NCBI GenBank assembly: GCA_016199745.1
Contig: JACQFZ010000042.1
Coordinates: 1 to 64,000, forward strand
Origin: Gammaproteobacteria bacterium
Lineage (GTDB): Bacteria > Pseudomonadota > Gammaproteobacteria > Acidiferrobacterales > Sulfurifustaceae
Length of the DNA stretch: 64,000 nt
Reading direction: 5' to 3'
Under the pieces are notes generated by a model that made no database searches, was not told the origin of the DNA, and saw only the letters and a program-made list of their open reading frames with translations. How positions within the stretch are numbered: position 1 is the first letter of the stretch; the number at the start of each line of letters is the position of its first letter. Positions 19,877 to 28,482 of this stretch are shown here, one piece after another. A program made the position numbers and the translations under genes.

Positions 19877-22192
19877 ATGAATCGCTTACTCGCGGCGCTA
19901 GTCGCCGCTGTTACGCCTGTGCTCGTTTACGCCATCGAGCCGTTCACCATCAAAGACATACGGGTCGAGGGCCTACAGCGCATTGCTGCCGGTACGGTAT
20001 TCAATTATTTACCGGTCAAAGTCGGCGATAAAATAACCGAGAAGAGCGCGCAAGAGGCAATACGTGCGCTTTTTAAAACCGGCTTCTTTAAAGATGTCCG
20101 ACTCGAACAGCAGGGCGATGTGTTAATCGTCTCGGTAGTCGAGCGTTCGTCGATCGCCAGCATCCATATCGAAGGGACCAAAGAATTTTCCGAAGACGAC
20201 CTGAAGAAGAGCCTGAAAGAAATCGGCTTGAGCGAAGGCCACATCTTCGATAGTTCATTGCTCGACCGAGTTGAGCAGGAATTGCGCGGGCAATACTTTA
20301 GCCGTGGTTTCTATGCCGTCAACATCAAGCCGACGGTGACACCGCTCGAACGTAACCGCGTCGGCATCGATATCGCCGTCATCGAGGGACCGCCGGCGCG
20401 TATCCGCGAAATCATTCCGGTCGGTAACAGCAAATTCGACGACGATAAATTGCTCGGCCAATTTACCCTTGGCCCGGCGCCATGGTGGGCGATCTTTTCT
20501 AGTCGTGATCAATACTCGAAGCAGAAATTGGCCGGCGATCTCGAACGCCTACGCAATTTCTACCAGGATCAGGGCTTTTTGGAGTTCAACGTCGATTCGA
20601 CCCAGGTTGCGATCACGCCGACCAAGGAAGATATTTACGTCACGGTCAATTTGACCGAGGGTGAGCGTTACAAAGTTACCGATTTCAAGTTAGTCGGCAA
20701 GTTTCCGGTCGCCGAAAGCGAGCTGCGCAAGCTAGTCAGTATCAAACCGGGCGATGTATTTTCGCGCAAAGAACTGACGGAATCGTCGAAGCGAATTTCC
20801 GACCGTCTAGCCAACGACGGTTATGCCTTCGCTAACGTCAACGCTGTACCGGATGTCGACAAAGAAAAGCGCACGGTGAGCTTCACCTTCTTCGTCGATC
20901 CGGGCAATCGTATTTATGTGCGGCGGGTAAACTTCGCCGGCAACACGGCAACGCGCGACGACGTATTGCGACGCGAGATGCGGCAACTCGAAGGCGCGTG
21001 GTACTCGGCGGAAAAAATCAAACGCTCGCGCGAGCGGCTACAGAAGACCGGATTGTTTGAAGATGTCACGGTCGAGACACCGCCGGTTGCGGGCGTATCC
21101 GACCAAGTCGATTTGCTGGTGACGGTGAAGGAACGCATGAGCGGTAACATGATGGTCGGTGTCGGTTACTCCGGCGATCAAGTGACGTTCAACGCCAGCA
21201 TCACCGAGAATAATTTGTTCGGTACCGGTAACGAGCTGACGTTTAGTTTCGATAACAGCAAATCGGTTACGAACTTTTCGTTGAAGTATACGAATCCGTA
21301 CTACACACCGGGCGGTATCAGCCGCGGCTTCAACGTATTTTCCAGCTCGGTCGATACTTCAGACTTAAACACGGCGGCATACGACAGTAAGACCGTCGGC
21401 GCCGGTGTGTTCTACGGTATTCCGTTGAGCGAGTACAACCGCTTGAAGGTCGCGCTCGACTTCGAAAGTATCGAGATCGATACCACCGACAGGAGTTCAC
21501 CGTCCGCCGTTACCTTCGTCCAAGAAGAGGGCGATCAGGTGAGCTTGGGTAAAGTGACCGTAAGCTGGTCTGGAGACAGCCTTAACGACGCCATTTTTCC
21601 GACAGCGGGCGGCATGCAGAGCATTACTACCGAAGCATCGGTGCCGGGTAGCGATACCGAATATTACAAGATCATTTATCAAGCCGCCCATTTCTGGCCG
21701 TTTTCGGCCCGAACCAGTTTTCGCTTGAAGGGTGAGATTGGCTATGGCAACGGCTATGGCGATACCGAGCGCTTGCCGTTCTTCAAAAATTTCTTCGCTG
21801 GTGGCAGCTCGACGGTACGTGGTTTTTCGTCGCGATCATTAGGTCCTGAAGAAGTCATTAGCTGGACGACCAGCGACAGCGAACGGCATACCGACACAGC
21901 GACGGTAGGCGGAAATAAGCGCTTGCTCGCCAATGCCGAATTGATGTTCCCGATGCCTGGCACTGCCACCGACGATAAGTCCATACGCATGAGCTGGTTT
22001 GTGGATGCTGGTATGGTATATGGCACCGACCAGCCTATCGATACGAGCGAATTGCGCTATTCCACGGGTTTAGCGTTTAATTGGTATTCGCCGGTCGGTC
22101 CGTTGAGCTTTAGCTACGCCGTTCCGCTCAACGACAAACCGGATGACGATCTCGAGAAGTTCCAGTTTACGCTGGGCGTTCCGTTCCGATAA
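19877..22192 (+). CDS. bamA: Outer membrane protein assembly factor BamA
   Basis: Omp85-family core of the BAM complex that inserts beta-barrel proteins into the outer membrane. The 771 residues start with a signal peptide ending near LVYA (about 20). Five POTRA repeats follow to about residue 420 (the first begins FTIKDIRVEGLQRI), then a 16-strand barrel. FFAGGSSTVRGFSS in the barrel region is the conserved lid-loop VRGF/Y motif. The C-terminus FQFTLGVPFR ends near, but not exactly on, the aromatic beta-signal pattern. It lies between rseP and skp as in other gammaproteobacteria. Confidence 0.96.
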   Translation: MNRLLAALVAAVTPVLVYAIEPFTIKDIRVEGLQRIAAGTVFNYLPVKVGDKITEKSAQEAIRALFKTGFFKDVRLEQQGDVLIVSVVERSSIASIHIEGTKEFSEDDLKKSLKEIGLSEGHIFDSSLLDRVEQELRGQYFSRGFYAVNIKPTVTPLERNRVGIDIAVIEGPPARIREIIPVGNSKFDDDKLLGQFTLGPAPWWAIFSSRDQYSKQKLAGDLERLRNFYQDQGFLEFNVDSTQVAITPTKEDIYVTVNLTEGERYKVTDFKLVGKFPVAESELRKLVSIKPGDVFSRKELTESSKRISDRLANDGYAFANVNAVPDVDKEKRTVSFTFFVDPGNRIYVRRVNFAGNTATRDDVLRREMRQLEGAWYSAEKIKRSRERLQKTGLFEDVTVETPPVAGVSDQVDLLVTVKERMSGNMMVGVGYSGDQVTFNASITENNLFGTGNELTFSFDNSKSVTNFSLKYTNPYYTPGGISRGFNVFSSSVDTSDLNTAAYDSKTVGAGVFYGIPLSEYNRLKVALDFESIEIDTTDRSSPSAVTFVQEEGDQVSLGKVTVSWSGDSLNDAIFPTAGGMQSITTEASVPGSDTEYYKIIYQAAHFWPFSARTSFRLKGEIGYGNGYGDTERLPFFKNFFAGGSSTVRGFSSRSLGPEEVISWTTSDSERHTDTATVGGNKRLLANAELMFPMPGTATDDKSIRMSWFVDAGMVYGTDQPIDTSELRYSTGLAFNWYSPVGPLSFSYAVPLNDKPDDDLEKFQFTLGVPFR

Positions 22193-22205
22193 CGAGGAGT
22201 CTGCT

Positions 22206-22727
22206 GTGAAACGCACTAGCTTCTATTACCGCGCGCTGTCTGTGCTTGTTGCCGCCGGTTTCTGGGTGTGCACCAGCACGGCCAGTGCGGTTGACTTAAA
22301 AGTCGGTTACGTGAACGCGGTTAAGGTCATCGAAGAGGCGCCGCAAGGCGAGGCCGCTAAGAAGAAACTCGAGGCCGAGTTCGGGCCGCGCGACAAAAAG
22401 CTCGTGTCGATGCAGGCTAAGATCAAGCAGCTCGAAGACGATTTAGAAAAGAACGGATTGTTGCTCAAAGACACCGACCGCCGCGCGAAAGAGCAGGAGA
22501 TCGTCGTGCTGAAGCGCGATTTGCGGCGCGCGACTCAAGAATTCCGCGAAGATTACAATTTGCGGCGCAACGAAGAATTAGCAGCGCTGCAAAAGATCGT
22601 CTACAAGGTCATCGTCGATATCGCTCAGCAGGAGAATTATGACCTGATCCTGCACGAGGGTACGATCTACGCCAGCAAAAAAGTCGACCTGACCGATAAG
22701 GTCCTCAAGAAGTTGGGCCAGAAGTAG
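22206..22727 (+). CDS. skp: Periplasmic chaperone Skp/OmpH
   Basis: Trimeric periplasmic chaperone that holds unfolded outer-membrane proteins for BamA. The 173 residues have a signal peptide (cut near TASAVD, about residue 30), a short beta strand LKVGYVNAVKVIEEAPQG, long charged helices (about 50-130) forming the tentacles, and the closing YDLILHEGTIYASKKVDLTD. The start is GTG 22206 with GAGGAG 6 nt upstream; an in-frame opening inside bamA is rejected. Directly downstream of bamA, 13 nt away. Confidence 0.94.
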   Translation: MKRTSFYYRALSVLVAAGFWVCTSTASAVDLKVGYVNAVKVIEEAPQGEAAKKKLEAEFGPRDKKLVSMQAKIKQLEDDLEKNGLLLKDTDRRAKEQEIVVLKRDLRRATQEFREDYNLRRNEELAALQKIVYKVIVDIAQQENYDLILHEGTIYASKKVDLTDKVLKKLGQK

Positions 22728-22733
22728 TCACCC

Positions 22734-23768
22734 ATGCCGGCTACGCTCGCAGAATTGGCCCGCCGTTTCGGCGGCCGTGTGCACGGCGCCGGCGAGATCG
22801 AAATCGTCGGCGTTGCGCCGCTCGATCAGGCGGGTCCGCAGCACATCGCTTATGTTAACGACCGCAAGTACCGTCCGCAGTTGACCACAACTAAGGCCGG
22901 CGCCGTGGTGTTGAGTCAGGCCGATGCGACGGGCTACAACGGCAATGCCTTAATAGTCGATTCGCCGCAGCTTTGCTTCGCCCATATCGCCGCGTTTCTG
23001 CATCCGCCGATAACGCCGCCGGTCGGTATACATGCTAGTGCCGTGATCGACCCGACCGCGCGCGTGGCGCCGACGGTGGCAATCGGGCCGAATGCTGTGA
23101 TCGACGCCGGTGTAGTTATTGCCGACGATGTAACGATCGGCGCCGGTTGTTACGTGGGCCGCGATGTTGTCATCGGCTCGGGCACGCAGCTGATCGGTCA
23201 TGTTTGGATCGGCGAGCGTTGCCTAATCGGGCGTGATTGCATTTTTCAGCCAGGCGCAGTCATCGGCGGCGACGGTTTTGGTTATGCCAAAGACGGCGAG
23301 CGTTGGGTCAAAGTGCCGCAGCTTGGACGAGTCGTCGTCGGCGACGCCGTCGAAATTGGCGCTAACACCACGGTCGATCGCGGTGCGCTCGGCGACACCC
23401 TGATCGGCGACGGTGTGAAGCTCGACAATCTGATTCAGATCGCCCACAACGTTCGTATCGGTGAGCACACCATCATGGCAGCTTGTGTCGGTATCGCCGG
23501 CAGCGTCACGATCGGCCGCCGTTGCGCGTTCGGCGGTCAAGTCGGTGTCGCCGGCCACCTAGAGATCGCTGACGACGTGCAGATATTGGGCACATCGTTA
23601 GTCGCCGGTCCGATCCGCAATGCTGGCACTTACTCATCGGCACTTCCGATCGATGAAGCGAAACAGTGGCGCCGCAATGCCGCGCGCTTGCGACAGCTCG
23701 ACGAGATGGCGCAACGCTTGCGGCAGCTTGAGCAAGACATTGAAAAATTGAGAGGTGAGTCGCCTTGA
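22734..23768 (+). CDS. lpxD: UDP-3-O-(3-hydroxyacyl)glucosamine N-acyltransferase
   Basis: Third step of lipid A synthesis, N-acylating the UDP-GlcN backbone with a hydroxyacyl-ACP. The 344 residues have an N-terminal uridine-binding domain (about 1-95, [17 protein letters not shown]) and a left-handed beta helix of hexapeptide repeats (about 100-310) with [19 protein letters not shown], which holds the catalytic His. A C-terminal helix ([20 protein letters not shown]) completes the trimer. It lies between skp and fabZ; the stop overlaps the fabZ start. Confidence 0.96.
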   Translation: MPATLAELARRFGGRVHGAGEIEIVGVAPLDQAGPQHIAYVNDRKYRPQLTTTKAGAVVLSQADATGYNGNALIVDSPQLCFAHIAAFLHPPITPPVGIHASAVIDPTARVAPTVAIGPNAVIDAGVVIADDVTIGAGCYVGRDVVIGSGTQLIGHVWIGERCLIGRDCIFQPGAVIGGDGFGYAKDGERWVKVPQLGRVVVGDAVEIGANTTVDRGALGDTLIGDGVKLDNLIQIAHNVRIGEHTIMAACVGIAGSVTIGRRCAFGGQVGVAGHLEIADDVQILGTSLVAGPIRNAGTYSSALPIDEAKQWRRNAARLRQLDEMAQRLRQLEQDIEKLRGESP

Positions 23769-24226
23769 ACTCGATGGATATACACGAGTTGCGTAAGTAC
23801 CTACCGCACCGTTTCCCGTTTCTGTTGCTCGATCGTGTCCTCGACTACAAGGTCGATGCGACGTTAACGGCGCTCAAGAACGTCACCATCAATGAACCAT
23901 TTTTCCCCGGCCACTTTCCGCAGCAGCCGGTGATGCCGGGTGTACTGATTCTTGAGTCGATGGCGCAGGCGTGCGCCATCCTGTCGATGAAAACGTTGGA
24001 TCAGATTCCGAACGATGGATCGCTCTACTACTTCGCCGGTATCGACAAGGCACGCTTTCGCCGGCCAGTCGAGCCGGGTGATCAGTTGCACATTAACGTA
24101 TCGATCAAGCGCAAGATGCGCGGCATTTGGGTGTTTGAAGTGACTGCTACGGTTGATGGCGAAGAGTGCTGCAGCGCCGAGCTCATGTGCGCCTATAAAA
24201 AAGGAACCGCAGGGGCAACGGTATGA
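23765..24226 (+). CDS. fabZ: 3-hydroxyacyl-ACP dehydratase FabZ
   Basis: Hot-dog-fold dehydratase of fatty acid elongation, competing with LpxA/LpxD for hydroxyacyl-ACP. The 153 residues show [15 protein letters not shown] (catalytic His), [20 protein letters not shown] and [11 protein letters not shown] (catalytic Glu). The start is probably TTG 23765 (overlapping the lpxD stop, TTGA), because GAGGTGAG lies 6 nt upstream; ATG 23774 is 15 nt from that site and less well placed. Embedded in the lpxD-fabZ-lpxA operon. Confidence 0.96.
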   Translation: MNSMDIHELRKYLPHRFPFLLLDRVLDYKVDATLTALKNVTINEPFFPGHFPQQPVMPGVLILESMAQACAILSMKTLDQIPNDGSLYYFAGIDKARFRRPVEPGDQLHINVSIKRKMRGIWVFEVTATVDGEECCSAELMCAYKKGTAGATV

Positions 24227-24993
24227 TTCATGCGACCGCTGTCGTCGATCCGCGCGCTACGTTGGCAACAGGTGTTGAAGTGGGCGCCTATTCGATTATC
24301 GGTGCTGATGTCGAAATCGGTGATGGCACCTGGATCGGGCCGCATGTCGTCATCCAAGGGCCGACACGCATCGGCAAGAGCAACCGTATCTATCAATTTT
24401 GCTCTATCGGCGACGCGCCGCAGCACCTGGCTTACAAAAATGAGCCGACGCGGGTGGAGATCGGCGATCGCAACGTTTTACGCGAATACTGCACCGTCAA
24501 CCGCGGGACTGTACAAGGCGATAGTCTGACGTCCATCGGTAACGATAATTTCATCATGGCGTATTGCCACGTGGCGCACGACTGCCATCTCGGCAACAAC
24601 ACCATTTTTGCCAACGGCTCCAGCCTGGCAGGACACGTCCATATCGGCGATCGTGCCGTGCTCGGCGGTTTCACGTTAGTGCATCAACATTGTCGCATCG
24701 GCGAATCGTGCATGACGGCGGCGAACACGGTCCTCTTCAAGGACGTGCCGCCGTTCGTGATGGCGTCCGGCTTTGGCGGCAGCCCGTACGGTTTGAATCT
24801 GCGTGGGCTCAAGCGTCGTGGCTTCGATGAAACGACGATCAATTCCATCAAGCATGCGTACAAGCTGCTTTATCGCTCCGGCCTGCGGTTGGAAGAGGCG
24901 ATCGAACAAATCGAGCGCGACGCACACGATCAACCGCAGATTCTGCAGTTCGCCGAGTTCGTAAAAAATTCCAGTCGCGGTATCGTTCGATAA
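24223..24993 (+). CDS. lpxA: Acyl-ACP--UDP-N-acetylglucosamine O-acyltransferase
   Basis: First step of lipid A synthesis, moving a hydroxyacyl chain to UDP-GlcNAc. The 256 residues form a hexapeptide-repeat beta helix (about 1-190) with [19 protein letters not shown] carrying the catalytic His, and a helical C-terminus with [19 protein letters not shown]. The start ATG overlaps the fabZ stop (ATGA). It is followed by a 150-nt stretch with a hairpin repeat before lpxB, whereas lpxA-lpxB are often tightly packed. Confidence 0.97.
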   Translation: MIHATAVVDPRATLATGVEVGAYSIIGADVEIGDGTWIGPHVVIQGPTRIGKSNRIYQFCSIGDAPQHLAYKNEPTRVEIGDRNVLREYCTVNRGTVQGDSLTSIGNDNFIMAYCHVAHDCHLGNNTIFANGSSLAGHVHIGDRAVLGGFTLVHQHCRIGESCMTAANTVLFKDVPPFVMASGFGGSPYGLNLRGLKRRGFDETTINSIKHAYKLLYRSGLRLEEAIEQIERDAHDQPQILQFAEFVKNSSRGIVR

Positions 24994-25000
24994 TACGAAA

Positions 25001-25038
25001 GCTCCTCTCCCTTCGGGAGAGGGATAGGGGTGAGGGGA
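25001..25038. repeat. Short G/C-arm hairpin repeat between lpxA and lpxB
   Basis: CTCTCCC and GGGAGAG pair around a TTC loop, followed by GGATAGGGGTGAGGGG. This is the generic CCCTCTCCC...GGGAGAGGG type of repeat common in proteobacterial intergenic space. It resembles, but is not identical to, the G-rich hairpins in the two islands. It begins 8 nt after the lpxA stop and may act as an mRNA-end stem. Confidence 0.6.
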
Positions 25039-25142
25039 TCCTTTGTCTTGACGTCAAAAAATATCGAACAAGACTCCGGCTCCCCCTTTCCTCAACCCAT
25101 TCCTACCTGGGTGTGCGGACCATGTATGTACCCGTTTGGCGA

Positions 25143-25167
25143 CGCGAATGTTCACTGAACATTCGCG
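25143..25167. promoter_or_regulatory. 25-bp perfect palindrome upstream of, or inside, the lpxB start region
   Basis: CGCGAATGTTCA and TGAACATTCGCG are exact inverted arms of 12 nt around a single C at 25155. An in-frame ATG (25148) for lpxB lies inside it. It could be an operator for a dimeric regulator, or an RNA hairpin hiding the ATG. No known operator consensus was matched. Confidence 0.55.
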
Positions 25168-26356
25168 CCAGCCCGGCCTTGTTTCCCACGAGGAGCGAGG
25201 GGCTCCTGTAAGGTTGGGCATTGTCGCCGGTGAAACGTCGGGTGATTTGATCGGCGCCGGCCTAATCCGCGAACTCAAGAAGCGGTTGCCGAACGTGATC
25301 GTCGAAGGTATCGGCGGTCCGCGCATGCAGGCCGAGGGCTGTGTCTCACACCATGAGATGGAGCGCCTGTCGGTCATGGGCCTCGATGGCATCGCCAAGA
25401 TCCCGGAGATTCTTCGCATTCGTCGGCAATTGGCCGAACGTTTCCTGAAGACGCCGCCGGATCTTTTTATCGGTATCGATGTCCCGGACTTCAATCTCAC
25501 GCTGGAACAACGCTTGCGATCTGCCGGTATTACCACGGTGCATTACGTCAGCCCAACAGTATGGGCGTGGCGTCGTTATCGACTGCGCAAGATCAAACGC
25601 GCGGTAGATCACATGCTGACGATATTCCCGTTCGAAGCGCGTTATTACGAGGAGCATCACGTCCCGGTGACGTTCGTCGGTCATCCACTGGCTGATGAAA
25701 TTCCCGAAGACTATGATCCGCGGGAGATGCGCCAGCGCCTCGGCTTACCGCTCGCCGGCACTCTCGTTGCATTGCTGCCCGGTAGTCGACGCGGTGAGTT
25801 GCGCTGGCATGCGGCCTTATTTGTGCGCAGCGCCCAGTGGCTATATGCGCGTCATCCAGAGCTCCATTTCGTCGCGCCGTTTGCCAGCGCCGATACACAA
25901 ATGTTGTTCGAACAGGCGCTGATAGAAGAGGGTGCGACTAATTTGCCGATCACGCGCTTGCTGCATCGCTCACGCGAAGCATTGGCAGCGAGCGACGTGG
26001 TGCTGGCAAAATCCGGCACGTCGACGCTGGAAGCGGCGTTGCTCAGGAAACCGATGGTAGTGACGTATCGGGTGTCGGCGCTGACGTATGGATTCGCGCG
26101 CCTTTTTGTGCGCGTGCGCCACTATGCGTTGCCGAATCTCCTTGCTGGCCGACAGCTTGTGCCCGAGCTGATACAAAGTGATGCGGTACCGGAGAAACTG
26201 GGACGCGCCATCGAACAATATTTAGAACATCCGGAGCAAGCGCAGTCAGTACAGATCGCGTTAGCGGAGATGCATGCATCGCTCAAGCAGAATGCGGATG
26301 TGCGGGCGGCGGAGGCGGTGGTGCGGATTTTGGCGGTACGGTTGGGGGGTAGTTGA
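25148..26356 (+). CDS. lpxB: Lipid-A-disaccharide synthase
   Basis: Inverting glycosyltransferase (GT19) that joins UDP-diacylglucosamine and lipid X into the lipid A disaccharide. The core starts GIVAGETSGDLIGAGLI and continues with EGIGGPRMQAEG, YVSPTVWAWRRYR, LLPGSRRGELRWH and AKSGTSTLEAALLRKPMVVTYR, all diagnostic. The start is uncertain. ATG 25148 gives 402 residues but sits inside a palindrome without a ribosome site. TTG 25214 gives 380 residues, like E. coli (382), with GAGGGG 11 nt upstream. The stop codon touches repeat element A. In many relatives rnhB and dnaE follow; here a repeat island and the T2SS genes do. Confidence 0.94.
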   Translation: MFTEHSRQPGLVSHEERGAPVRLGIVAGETSGDLIGAGLIRELKKRLPNVIVEGIGGPRMQAEGCVSHHEMERLSVMGLDGIAKIPEILRIRRQLAERFLKTPPDLFIGIDVPDFNLTLEQRLRSAGITTVHYVSPTVWAWRRYRLRKIKRAVDHMLTIFPFEARYYEEHHVPVTFVGHPLADEIPEDYDPREMRQRLGLPLAGTLVALLPGSRRGELRWHAALFVRSAQWLYARHPELHFVAPFASADTQMLFEQALIEEGATNLPITRLLHRSREALAASDVVLAKSGTSTLEAALLRKPMVVTYRVSALTYGFARLFVRVRHYALPNLLAGRQLVPELIQSDAVPEKLGRAIEQYLEHPEQAQSVQIALAEMHASLKQNADVRAAEAVVRILAVRLGGS

Positions 26357-26642
26357 ATCGCCCTCTTACGAGGGCGATGCTGGTCGAGGTAATAAATGTA
26401 AACAGCGGGATGCTCCGCCCCGCAACCCAGGGTTACTTTTCTTTGCTTGTGCAAAGAAAAGTAACCAAAAGAAAGTACCCCCCCCGGTGGCGCAGACATG
26501 CCACTGCGCTTCTCGGGATTAGGCCGGCGCACTCGCACACGCCATCCCTGGCGTGAGCGAGAGGAACCGGCTCCTGCCGGTTCCCCTTCGGGCTTCTGCC
26601 TAAACCCTGCGAGGCTCGGGCATGCGCCACAGGGGGATTAAC
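26355..26642 (+). repeat. Large structured repeat, copy A
   Basis: One of three related elements (B and C on the opposite strand). Paired parts in order: TCGCCCTC/GAGGGCGA (26358-26377); GCGGG/CCCGC (26405-26423); a 16-bp stem 26431-26466 with loop TTGT; GCGCAG/CTGCGC; then an outer stem TTAGGC (26519-26524) with GCCTAA (26598-26603) enclosing two hairpins. H1, 26532-26561, is CTCGC, A, CACGCCA, loop TCCC, TGGCGTG, A, GCGAG. H2, 26563-26584, is a 9-bp stem with loop TCCT. It ends GGGGGATTAAC. It starts at the last bases of the lpxB stop codon. No protein is credible here. Confidence 0.8.
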
Positions 26643-26699
26643 GGCAACCGCAACGACAACGACAACGGCAACCACAACAACAACCGCCCTCACCCTAAT

Positions 26700-26722
26700 C
26701 CTCCCCCGCTGCGCAGGGGAGG
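26700..26722. repeat. G/C-arm hairpin, island 1 left
   Basis: CCTCCCC and GGGGAGG pair across a 9-nt loop. It lies between the CAACAACAAC tract that follows element A and the REP-like copy 2. The counterpart in island 2 is at 50258-50283. Confidence 0.6.
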
Positions 26723-26730
26723 GGATAAAT

Positions 26731-26802
26731 GTCGGGTGGGCAGCATTGCTGCCCACCCGTTATTAGAATCCGCGTGGGCAAAAAAGCGTTGCCCACCCTA
26801 CA
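26731..26802. repeat. Palindromic REP-like repeat, copy 2
   Basis: Begins GTCGGGTGGGCAGC and ends GCGTTGCCCACCCTAC around ATTAGAATCCGC. It is the same family as 4291-4368, and nearly identical in its right half to 50321-50390. It is placed between the two G/C-arm hairpins, at the centre of the lpxB-gspN island. Confidence 0.8.
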
Positions 26803-26806
26803 ACAG

Positions 26807-26850
26807 CCACCCTAACCCTCCCCCGCTCTAGCGGGGGAGGGTTAGGGTGG
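26807..26850. repeat. 20-bp perfect hairpin, island 1 right
   Basis: CCACCCTAACCCTCCCCCGC (26807-26826) pairs exactly with 26831-26850 around loop TCTA. It is followed by GGGGTG and a GTTGTTGTTG tract that leads to element B. The counterpart in island 2 is at 50403-50428. Strong enough to stop or pause polymerase, but without a U-tract. Confidence 0.75.
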
Positions 26851-26887
26851 GGGGTGTGTGATATGGGTTTTTGCAGTTGTTGTTGCT

Positions 26888-27170
26888 GTTAATCCCCGTG
26901 TGGCGCATTCCGAGCATCGGAGCTTTTGGCCTCGACGCGCGCAGGAGGCGCGCGGTCTGGCTCAGTACAGGGATGTACTGTGCCAGACATAGTTAGTGAG
27001 CCAAAAGTGAGAAGCGCAGGAAGGTTTTGCGCCACCCCGGGGGGTGCTTCTCTTTGGTTACTTTCTCTTGCACAAGCAAGAGAAAGTAACCCTGGGTTGC
27101 GGGGCGGAGCATCCCGCTGATTAGAATTTATTACCTCGACCATCATCGCCCTCGTAAGAGGGCGATTCCT
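26888..27170 (-). repeat. Large structured repeat, copy B
   Basis: An inverted relative of A and close relative of C. Given on the plus strand: outer stem CTTTTGGC (26923-26930) with GCCAAAAG (27000-27007); H2 at 26936-26954 (CGCGCGC, loop AGGAG, GCGCGCG); H1 at 26955-26988 (GTCTGGC, T, CAGTACA, loop GGGA, TGTACTG, T, GCCAGAC). Then come GCGCA/TGCGC-type pairing near 27014-27032, a 16-bp stem 27056-27091 with loop ACAA, and the terminal TCGCCCTC/GAGGGCGA hairpin 27146-27165. It ends 3 nt before the gspN stop codon. Confidence 0.8.
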
Positions 27171-27172
27171 AT

Positions 27173-27982
27173 TCAAAGCCCCAACTGCTTCACCAACGGC
27201 AATCGACTATTAAAGCGCAGCTCACGTCGACCACCACCGAGATCGCGTCCGAGTACGCGCAGCGCCGGTTCGAGCTTCGCGCCGCTATCGCTGGCGGGTG
27301 TCGCGCTACCGGTAAAACGAATTTCGCCGTCGCCGGTGACGTGCCATTGACCTTGACCACTGAGTTGTAGATCGCCCCGTTCGGTACTCAACTGAATGGC
27401 GGCGTTTTCGCCGGCGCCATTGATATGCAAACGATAGTCACCGAGGCCCGCGGGGCCGACGAAACGGCCGCCGGCCCCGCGCCAGACAGCTTCGGCTTGG
27501 CCTGTTAGTCCAGTGGCGTTGAGGTCGAGACTGTTCGATTGCAGCTCGATGGTGCCGGTCGGCTCGAAGAACGAGGCAGGTGCATAAAGTAGCGCGGCGA
27601 GGTGTACCGGCAAGGTCGCTTTGAGCTCGCGTACCGCCCACGCTTTGCGGGCGAGACGTAATTGTGCCTCGCCACGCATGGCGGCGCCGTCCAGCTTCAA
27701 GGACAGCTCGGCCTGACCGATGAACAACCGCAGCGGATTGATGTGCCAATGGAGCCTGCCCAGATGCTGCACGCTCGCGGCCGGCGTGCCAGCGTAGATC
27801 TCGCCTTCGCCGTGCCAGATGGTGCCGCTGGCGCCATTGAGCGTGACCACGCCGTCACTGAAACGTTGGGCGACGGTAGCTAGTAACGTCGCCGGCAACG
27901 TAACCACCAAAAATAGTAAATAACAAATGACGGCGAGCACGACATAGCCCGCCACGCCGGCGAGCCGGCGACTGTCGCTCAT
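27173..27982 (-). CDS. gspN: Type II secretion system protein N
   Basis: Inner-membrane T2SS accessory protein of 269 residues. One N-terminal membrane segment (about 9-33, VAGYVVLAVICYLLFLVVTL) is followed by a periplasmic beta-rich region with TLNGASGTIWHGEG and HWHINPLRLFIGQAELSL, matching the GspN family. Last gene of the gspCDEFGHIJKLMN operon; its ATG overlaps the gspM stop. GspN is absent from many T2SS and its exact role is unclear. The stop codon abuts repeat element B. Confidence 0.88.
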   Translation of the reverse strand: MSDSRRLAGVAGYVVLAVICYLLFLVVTLPATLLATVAQRFSDGVVTLNGASGTIWHGEGEIYAGTPAASVQHLGRLHWHINPLRLFIGQAELSLKLDGAAMRGEAQLRLARKAWAVRELKATLPVHLAALLYAPASFFEPTGTIELQSNSLDLNATGLTGQAEAVWRGAGGRFVGPAGLGDYRLHINGAGENAAIQLSTERGDLQLSGQGQWHVTGDGEIRFTGSATPASDSGAKLEPALRVLGRDLGGGRRELRFNSRLPLVKQLGL

Positions 27983-28482
27983 GGATTGGCGACGCGCAGT
28001 ACGAGTCGGGCGTTGACGACGCCGGGTGCCGACTGCGGTTCAAGGCTGCCGTTGTCGACGCGCACACCGCCTTGCTTGTGTAGATGCGACAACCAACTCA
28101 GCAGATTATTGAAAGTAACGCCGTCGAGGGCGACGCTGACGGCGTTCGCTCCCTGCGGCTCCATGCGCTTCATATTTTGCTGTACGCCGTAGGACTGTGC
28201 CGATTGCTCGACGAAGCTCAATAAACTGCCACCCGGTACGGCGGCGGGTGTCGCCGCTCGCAACTGTTGAATGCGGTTCGCCTGCGTGCGCATCCACGTT
28301 AACTGTTCTTGCGCGCGCGGGACTTCGACCCGTAGTCGGTTCAAGTCTTTTTGTAACGGTGCCAACAGCAGTACGTAGAACAATAGAATCACCGCGACGC
28401 CGCCGCCGATACCGACGAGCAAACGTTCGCGTGCGCTTAAGCCGCGCCAATAATTGCTGATTTGATCGAGTTGAGCCTTCAT
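27979..28482 (-). CDS. gspM: Type II secretion system protein M
   Basis: Bitopic inner-membrane component of the T2SS assembly platform that partners GspL. The 167 residues have a short cytoplasmic N-terminus (ISNYWRGLSARERLLV), one membrane segment (about 22-43, GIGGGVAVILLFYVLLLAPL), then a coiled stretch and a ferredoxin-like periplasmic domain (about 85-165). The WRGLSARER motif before the membrane segment is typical. Overlaps gspL and gspN by 4 nt each. Confidence 0.92.
   Translation of the reverse strand: MKAQLDQISNYWRGLSARERLLVGIGGGVAVILLFYVLLLAPLQKDLNRLRVEVPRAQEQLTWMRTQANRIQQLRAATPAAVPGGSLLSFVEQSAQSYGVQQNMKRMEPQGANAVSVALDGVTFNNLLSWLSHLHKQGGVRVDNGSLEPQSAPGVVNARLVLRVANP

Noticed and set aside
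26355-27172. CRISPR-like array
   Set aside because: The repeats are few, long, inverted and of different kinds, with no regular repeat-spacer spacing and no cas genes.
26889-27176. Open frames in the repeat islands (for example 95 aa at 26889-27176, minus; similar ones near 26353-26556 and 50429-50674)
   Set aside because: They run straight through conserved hairpins, differ in frame and sequence between copies, and follow stem pairing rather than codon preference. They are by-products of the repeat.
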